Source: Kiritimatiellia bacterium
Lineage (GTDB): Bacteria; Verrucomicrobiota; Kiritimatiellia; RFP12; UBA3636
DNA: 28,840 nucleotides
Reading direction: 5' to 3'
NCBI GenBank assembly: GCA_016295275.1
Contig: JAEDLN010000007.1
Coordinates: 1 to 28,840, forward strand
The notes under the pieces were generated by a model. The model searched no databases and was not told the origin of the DNA. It was given only the letters and a program-made list of their open reading frames with translations. Within the stretch, counting starts at the first letter, position 1, and each line of letters starts with the position of its first letter. Positions 24,059 to 28,840 of the stretch are shown piece after piece. The translations under genes and the position numbers were made by a program.

Positions 24059-25204
24059 TCAATCGAGCTCCTCTCCCATGGAAAACGGCATTGAAGCGGC
24101 GGCGGAATGGCGCACGGAATCGGGGCCTTGCGCACGGAAGACGAAACGCCAGGGGGCGTGTTCGCCGGCGAAGCGGAGATTTTCGGCCTGTTCGGGGATG
24201 ATCGTCCAACCGGTTCCGGTTGTTTTTTCCATCAGTTCGGCGGTGCCTGTTTCGTAGGCGGCGGCATTGACGAAGAGGGCTGTCACGCGCACATCGTAGG
24301 AGCCGAGTTCCTCGATACCGATGATTTTTCCGCGGTCGGAGAAGATCGTATCGAACAGATCGAGCAAGCGTTTCCAAGCGGCATGGCGGAATGTGCGGAG
24401 GTCTTGCGGCGTACCGGCGTCGGAGCCGGGCGCATCGGGGGAGCGGTTTTTCAGGGAATCCAATTCGGATTCGAGGGTACGGTTTTCGCGGGCGAGTTCA
24501 CGGGCTTCGAGGAGTCGTGCGTCTATGGTTCGGGTAGAGGAGGAAAGGGAGAGCCCGTATCCGATGGCGGAGAGGAGCGCGATGCACAGGAGAACGCCGC
24601 CGACGAGGACGGGGGTGCGCCACAGGGCGGAGGCGGCGGATTGCGGCAGGAGGAGCGGGATGCGTCCGGCTGCCGCTGCGGCGGCGAGGTTTGCCGGATC
24701 GTTGGCATCGTCGGCGGGAATACCGCCGATTCCGGCGCAGATGCAATGGGCGGCGGCGATTGCCCGGGCGAATCCGGTTACGCCGGATTTGGAGAATTGC
24801 GTGATGGTGAAAGCCGTTTCGCCATTGGCGGTTTCCCCGCGTCGAAAAGCGGTCAGCGCCGTACCCGAGGCGAAACCGGAGAAAGGTTCGGCCTCGTAGG
24901 CGAGCGCCTGTTCGAGTTCGGCGGAGGAGAGACCGGCCAGCTGTCGGGCTGGGAGATGGAAAACCTGCGAGAAAACGCTTTCCGCCAGGATCAAGACGAA
25001 TTCCCCGGAGCGAATATGGGCGCTGTCCTTGCGGGAGCGAAGGAAACGCAGGGCTTCCGTAACGGCATCCGGTGTAGCGGGGGAGGCATGTCCGATCGGC
25101 ACCTCCGAGAGGAGAAGACCGGCGGAATCGTGCGTCGGGGCATCCTTTGCGCCATCCTGGCGGGCGCAAAGGATACGATCGGCGAAAAGGAGCAGAACGG
25201 TCAT
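24059..25204 (-). CDS. PilM/PilN- or GspL-like pilus assembly protein
   Basis: A 381-residue protein with a cytoplasmic N-terminal half that includes VFSQVFHLPARQLAGLSSAELEQALAYEAEPF (about residues 77-108), a pattern seen in PilM/GspL-type actin-like domains. One transmembrane helix follows at about 195-218 (RTPVLVGGVLLCIALLSAIGY). A coiled coil and a PilN-like periplasmic end complete it. It thus looks like PilM and PilN in one chain, as in GspL. Together with the next gene it would build the inner-membrane alignment complex. The ATG overlaps the mfd stop codon (ATGA), so expression is coupled to mfd. The actin-like part is shortened or diverged, so nucleotide binding is uncertain. Confidence 0.65.
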   Translation of the reverse strand: MTVLLLFADRILCARQDGAKDAPTHDSAGLLLSEVPIGHASPATPDAVTEALRFLRSRKDSAHIRSGEFVLILAESVFSQVFHLPARQLAGLSSAELEQALAYEAEPFSGFASGTALTAFRRGETANGETAFTITQFSKSGVTGFARAIAAAHCICAGIGGIPADDANDPANLAAAAAAGRIPLLLPQSAASALWRTPVLVGGVLLCIALLSAIGYGLSLSSSTRTIDARLLEARELARENRTLESELDSLKNRSPDAPGSDAGTPQDLRTFRHAAWKRLLDLFDTIFSDRGKIIGIEELGSYDVRVTALFVNAAAYETGTAELMEKTTGTGWTIIPEQAENLRFAGEHAPWRFVFRAQGPDSVRHSAAASMPFSMGEELD

Positions 25205-28200
25205 GTTGCAGGGGTTCCGGGCTGTGAAGAAAGACGTCTTTTAGGGGAAACGCCGGAGAGGTGGATTCTGTTCGTTTGGCCGGGCAAAATTTCCTGAGCC
25301 CGGATCAAGCGGATGGTGGCATCGAGGAGTTCGTCGGGGGTATTGCCGACGGGGTGCGGGAGGCGTCCGCGGAATCGGAGCGGGAGGCCTTCGCGGTAGA
25401 GGAAGAGATCGCCGTCGCGGAAATGGATTCGCGAGATACCTCGTTCGGCGCAAAGGATGGCGGCGAGGGTTGTCTTGTAGAGACGCAGAAGGGGTTGCGG
25501 TGCGGTACCGAAGCGATCGTCGATTTCGTCGTGCAAGGCATTGAGTTCCTGTTCCGAGGCGCATTCGGCCAAGCGGCGATGGAAGAGGATTCGTTGCGAA
25601 TCCGAATCCATGTAGGCATGCGGGAGGTAGGCTCCGGCGGGATCGTCGAGTTCCGCATCGGGGGATGTCGGACTGAGCGAGAGGAAGGGGAAATCGGCTT
25701 CGACGTTGATCAGAAGCGGCGGTTTGACGCCCTTGAGTTGAGCGATTGCCCGGCGCAGGAGTTGGCAATAGAGGGTAAAGCCGATTGCGGAGATATGACC
25801 GCTTTGTTCGGCACCGAGCAGATTTCCGGCGCCGCGGATGGAGAGATCGCGCAAGGCGAGAGTGACACCCGAACCGAGACGCGAGGCGGCCTCGAGCGCT
25901 TCGAGCCGTTCCTTTGCGTCGGACGACAGCGTTTCCAAGGGAGGGGTCAGGAAGTAGGCGTAGGCTTGCACGGAGCTGCGACCGACGCGACCGCGAAGCT
26001 GGTAGAGATCGGAGATTCCGAACCAATCGGCCCGATCGACCAGGATGGTATTGGCGCGTGGAACGTCGATGCCGTTTTCGACGATGGTGGTGGAGAGGAG
26101 GATGTCGTAATGTCCATTGGAAAAATCGCGCATGATGCGACCGATTTCGCGGGAGGACATCTGACCGTGCGCGGTGGCGATCCGGAGGTGGGGAAAGAGT
26201 TTGTGCAACCGGGCATAGACCAGGTCCAGCGTCATCACGCGGTTATGCAGGAAAAAGACCTGACCGCCGCGCTCGATTTCGCGAAGAACGGCATTGGAAA
26301 CGGTTCGATCGTCGTCTTGCGCGACGATTGTTTCGACCGCGACGCGGCCGGGCGGCGGGGTTCGCAGGAGGGAGAGGTCGCGTGTGCCGGTAATGCCGAG
26401 GTAGAGCGTCCGGGGGATCGGAGTTGCGGAAAGGGTAAGGACATCGACCTGTTCGCAGACGGTTTTCAGGCGTTCTTTTGCGAGGACGCCGAAGCGCTGT
26501 TCCTCATCGACGATGACGAGACCGAGATCCCGGAAGGTGACGTTTTCGCCGAGGATACCATGGGTTCCGATGATGATATCCACGGCACCGGAAGCGGCCT
26601 TTTTCAGGAGTTCTGCGCGCTCTCCCGGGGAGGTGAAACGCGAATGCAGACCGACCACGATCGGATAGGGAGCGAATCGAGAGCGGAAGTTTTCGTAGTG
26701 TTGTTGCGCGAGAACCGTTGTCGGGACGAGGACGGCGACCTGTTTGCCCTGCATAGCGGCGACGAATGCGGCCCGGAGGGCGATTTCGGTTTTTCCGTAT
26801 CCGGCGTCGCCGCAGATGAGGCGATCCATGGGATGGGGGCTTTGCAGGTCGGCATAGACGTGGCGCAGGCAATCGAGTTGACCGGGCGTTTCGCGAAAGG
26901 GGAAACTTGCTTCGAATTCCTCCAAGTATGGCGTAAAGGCGTCGAATGCGTGTCCGGGCATGGTTTTCCGGCGGGCCTGGCGCGTGAGCATTTCGAAGGC
27001 GAGGCGTTGCACGGACTGTTGAGCGGCCAATTTTTCTGTATTCCACCGACGTCCCGAGAGGGAGTGGAGTTTGACGGGAATATCGTTTACGCCGGAGTAA
27101 CGCGAAAGGAGATTGGCTTGCGTCAGAGGGACGAGGAGTCGGGCGTTGTTGGCATATTCCAGGACGATGACCTCGCGGCGGCCGCCGGCGAATTCGATGG
27201 TTTTCGTGCCTCGGTAGCAGCCGATACCGTGTTCGAGATGGACGACGAGATCGCCGGGGGCGAAATGTTCAAAGATGCGAGCGGCCAGTGTTTCGGCGGG
27301 ATCGTCGGCAAGGAGTTCGTCTGCATTGTCGTCGTCATCGGGGACAACGGGCACGGCGAGGCGTCCGCGGCGGATGCGCGATTGGTCTGCGGCGCCATCG
27401 CGGAGGAGCCGCATGGTCGCGTCGAAACCGCTTTGGAGTTGCTTTCGGTATCCGAAGAGATCGAATTGCGAGTAAAGGAAGCGTTTATCTTTGCCGGTGG
27501 CATCGGCGATTTGGAACCCGCCGGAAAGGGGGGCATTGAGGACCTCGGCCTTCAAGCCCTCCGGAAGTTCGTTACGAAGGTGGGTGGCCATGCCATCCGA
27601 GTCCATGCAGAAGATGACCTTTGCACCTTCGTTTTCCGGGCGAGAAAGGATTCCCTCCATGAGGTTCCGGCGGCGCACCTCCAAGATTTCAGGACTGGCA
27701 TCGGCGAAGATTTCCTTGCCGGCGAATCCTTCCACGGGGCGAATCGGCAGCTCGCAGGGAGGCGTGTGTTCGGGTGCTTGTCCGCCGAAAAAGTATTGGC
27801 GAACGGCTTTGCGGCGATTCAGTTCGGTTTCGATCGCAGGAAGCCGGTGTGCTTGCGGGCAGCCGCTTGTTTCCGCGAAAAGGCTTGCTTCCGGCGGGGT
27901 GTTTTCCCAATCGAGCCAAAGGATGACGGTTTGTTCGGGAAGGAACCGGTGGAGCAGGCAGCTTGTTTTCGGGGGCAGGCGCATCGGCGGGATGAGCAAG
28001 CTTTCCAGCGGTTGATCCGAGCGTTGCGTATCGGGATGGAAGGTTCGCAGCGATTCGATATCGTCTCCGAAGTATTCCACACGCGAAGGAACGCCGGCGG
28101 AGGCGGGCCAGACATCGACGATGCCGCCTTTGACGGTATACGTGCCGCGTTCATAGACCTCCGGGGTGCGGCGAAAGCCGTTTTCTTCGAGCCAAGCGGC

Positions 28201-28653
28201 CAGAGCCTCGGGTCCTTCATCGGGGCCGACCTTCAAGGCGCGCGAAAGCCGTTCGGTTTTGTGCGGATCGGGCGACGGCTGCATCAAAGCCTGCACGCAT
28301 GTTGCAAGCAGCATGGGGACGGGTTTCTTTTCCGAAAGGATGCGCAGAATGGAGAGTCGTGCGGCGGCGGCTTCGTCATCGCGATTGCCGGAGAGCATGG
28401 GAAAGACGCGCAGGTGGCACGATTCGCTTCGGAACGCTTCGGCATCTCCGATGAAACGATCGAGGGAGGCGGGTCCGGAGGTGACGGCCAGCACGCATCC
28501 GTCGAACAACGGATCGGTATGGAAGGCTTGCGACAAAGCCGCCCCTGCGGCTCCCGGCAGAGAGGGGGCCGCGAGACGCATTTGGTTTTCAAAGGGAGCT
28601 GTCAACAAGGCCATCCATTCCGGAGGAAGGACGGGTTTGCGAGATTTCGGCAT
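25201..28653 (-). CDS. mfd: transcription-repair coupling factor
   Basis: A 1150-residue SF2 DNA translocase that removes RNA polymerase stalled at DNA lesions and recruits UvrA. The length matches the E. coli protein. The N-terminal 350 residues are the UvrB-like module (YTVKGGIVDVWP, RVEYFGDDIESLR). Residues about 460-525 are the CarD-like RNA polymerase interaction domain (GDLVVHLEHGIGCYRG). The motor has Walker A GDAGYGKTE near residue 613, DEEQRFGV near 713, HGQMSSREI near 830 and QLRGRVGRS near 886. The C-terminal regulatory domain lies at about 980-1085. The start at 28653 has no Shine-Dalgarno motif. It is the first gene of the operon that continues into the pilus genes, with an ATGA overlap, an unusual partnership. 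Confidence 0.96.
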   Translation of the reverse strand: MPKSRKPVLPPEWMALLTAPFENQMRLAAPSLPGAAGAALSQAFHTDPLFDGCVLAVTSGPASLDRFIGDAEAFRSESCHLRVFPMLSGNRDDEAAAARLSILRILSEKKPVPMLLATCVQALMQPSPDPHKTERLSRALKVGPDEGPEALAAWLEENGFRRTPEVYERGTYTVKGGIVDVWPASAGVPSRVEYFGDDIESLRTFHPDTQRSDQPLESLLIPPMRLPPKTSCLLHRFLPEQTVILWLDWENTPPEASLFAETSGCPQAHRLPAIETELNRRKAVRQYFFGGQAPEHTPPCELPIRPVEGFAGKEIFADASPEILEVRRRNLMEGILSRPENEGAKVIFCMDSDGMATHLRNELPEGLKAEVLNAPLSGGFQIADATGKDKRFLYSQFDLFGYRKQLQSGFDATMRLLRDGAADQSRIRRGRLAVPVVPDDDDNADELLADDPAETLAARIFEHFAPGDLVVHLEHGIGCYRGTKTIEFAGGRREVIVLEYANNARLLVPLTQANLLSRYSGVNDIPVKLHSLSGRRWNTEKLAAQQSVQRLAFEMLTRQARRKTMPGHAFDAFTPYLEEFEASFPFRETPGQLDCLRHVYADLQSPHPMDRLICGDAGYGKTEIALRAAFVAAMQGKQVAVLVPTTVLAQQHYENFRSRFAPYPIVVGLHSRFTSPGERAELLKKAASGAVDIIIGTHGILGENVTFRDLGLVIVDEEQRFGVLAKERLKTVCEQVDVLTLSATPIPRTLYLGITGTRDLSLLRTPPPGRVAVETIVAQDDDRTVSNAVLREIERGGQVFFLHNRVMTLDLVYARLHKLFPHLRIATAHGQMSSREIGRIMRDFSNGHYDILLSTTIVENGIDVPRANTILVDRADWFGISDLYQLRGRVGRSSVQAYAYFLTPPLETLSSDAKERLEALEAASRLGSGVTLALRDLSIRGAGNLLGAEQSGHISAIGFTLYCQLLRRAIAQLKGVKPPLLINVEADFPFLSLSPTSPDAELDDPAGAYLPHAYMDSDSQRILFHRRLAECASEQELNALHDEIDDRFGTAPQPLLRLYKTTLAAILCAERGISRIHFRDGDLFLYREGLPLRFRGRLPHPVGNTPDELLDATIRLIRAQEILPGQTNRIHLSGVSPKRRLSSQPGTPAT

Positions 28654-28699
28654 GGCAGGAAGAGCGTATCAAAGTTGGGGCATATCCGCCATGGGGTGC

Positions 28700-28840
28700 G
28701 CGGGTCGGGAGGCCCGACAGCCGATGGGGCGAGCGGGATGAGGGAGCCGGTGGGGAGGGGGGCGCGATGTCCCCATCGCGCCGCCCGGGTAATGCGCGGG
28801 CGTAATGGCGGCGCGATCATGACATCGCGCCGGATGCGCG
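28700..28840. repeat. GC-rich hairpin island E (right edge, probably cut by the window)
   Basis: It holds GTCGGG/CCCGAC around AGG at 28704-28718, a compensated variant of the GCCGGG/CCCGGC stem found elsewhere. It also has GGCGCGATG/CATCGCGCC at 28761-28782, the exact reverse complement of the copy at 15385-15406, and GGCGCGAT/ATCGCGCC at 28810-28831, identical to 2693-2714. It lies upstream of mfd, so any mfd promoter must be within or next to it; I see no clear one. Confidence 0.8.

Noticed and set aside
24107..25297. A 396-codon open frame antisense to the PilM/N-like gene
   Set aside because: Gly/Glu-rich translation without domains; it runs past the mfd/PilM junction on the wrong strand.

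Overview
The window is a GC-rich bacterial chromosome segment with 21 protein-coding genes that I can support. It has no rRNA, tRNA, insertion sequence or CRISPR array that I can see. The gene content suggests the PVC superphylum, probably a Kiritimatiellota-, Lentisphaerota- or Verrucomicrobiota-type organism. The grounds are a secreted protein with thrombospondin type 3 calcium repeats, DUF4340 and AsmA/DUF748 envelope proteins, a long coiled-coil protein with a C-terminal small beta domain, and a type II pseudopilin-like protein beside PilM/N/O/T/B-type genes. No single marker gene settles the phylum.

Layout from left to right. Positions 1-180 hold a GC-rich hairpin island. On the minus strand follow a coiled-coil membrane protein, a 54-residue lipoprotein ending at an intrinsic terminator, and an MgtC-family membrane protein. 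A 0.9 kb non-coding hairpin island (about 2320-3240) separates mgtC from a plus-strand run: ftsK, a RodZ-like HTH membrane protein, an orphan fumarase/tartrate dehydratase beta-type subunit, a 2-keto-3-deoxygluconate kinase and a membrane-anchored unknown. This run meets a minus-strand CPBP-type membrane protein tail to tail, with overlapping stop codons. Further right is a minus-strand envelope operon: lspA, a DUF4340 protein, an AsmA/DUF748-like protein and a left-handed beta-helix protein. A second non-coding stretch (15172-15910) carries another hairpin island and a relic of a pilin 3' end. Next come two translationally coupled secreted-protein genes: a TSP3-repeat protein with a lysozyme-like C-terminus and a smaller calcium-loop protein. 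The right third is one minus-strand operon: mfd, PilM/N-like, PilO-like, PilT-like, PilB/GspE-like and pilin, with ATGA overlaps at two of the junctions.

Functionally the window is mostly cell envelope and surface: chromosome segregation and division (FtsK), shape (RodZ-like), lipoprotein processing (LspA), AsmA-like and DUF4340 envelope proteins, and a type IV pilus or type II secretion-like assembly line.

The most unusual content is non-coding. At least five intergenic islands are built from the same small set of short perfect hairpins. Stem changes between copies are compensated on the other arm, which suggests selection on structure. Two promoters (mgtC and the TSP3/lysozyme-like gene) put the -10 box six bases before the ATG and predict leaderless mRNAs.
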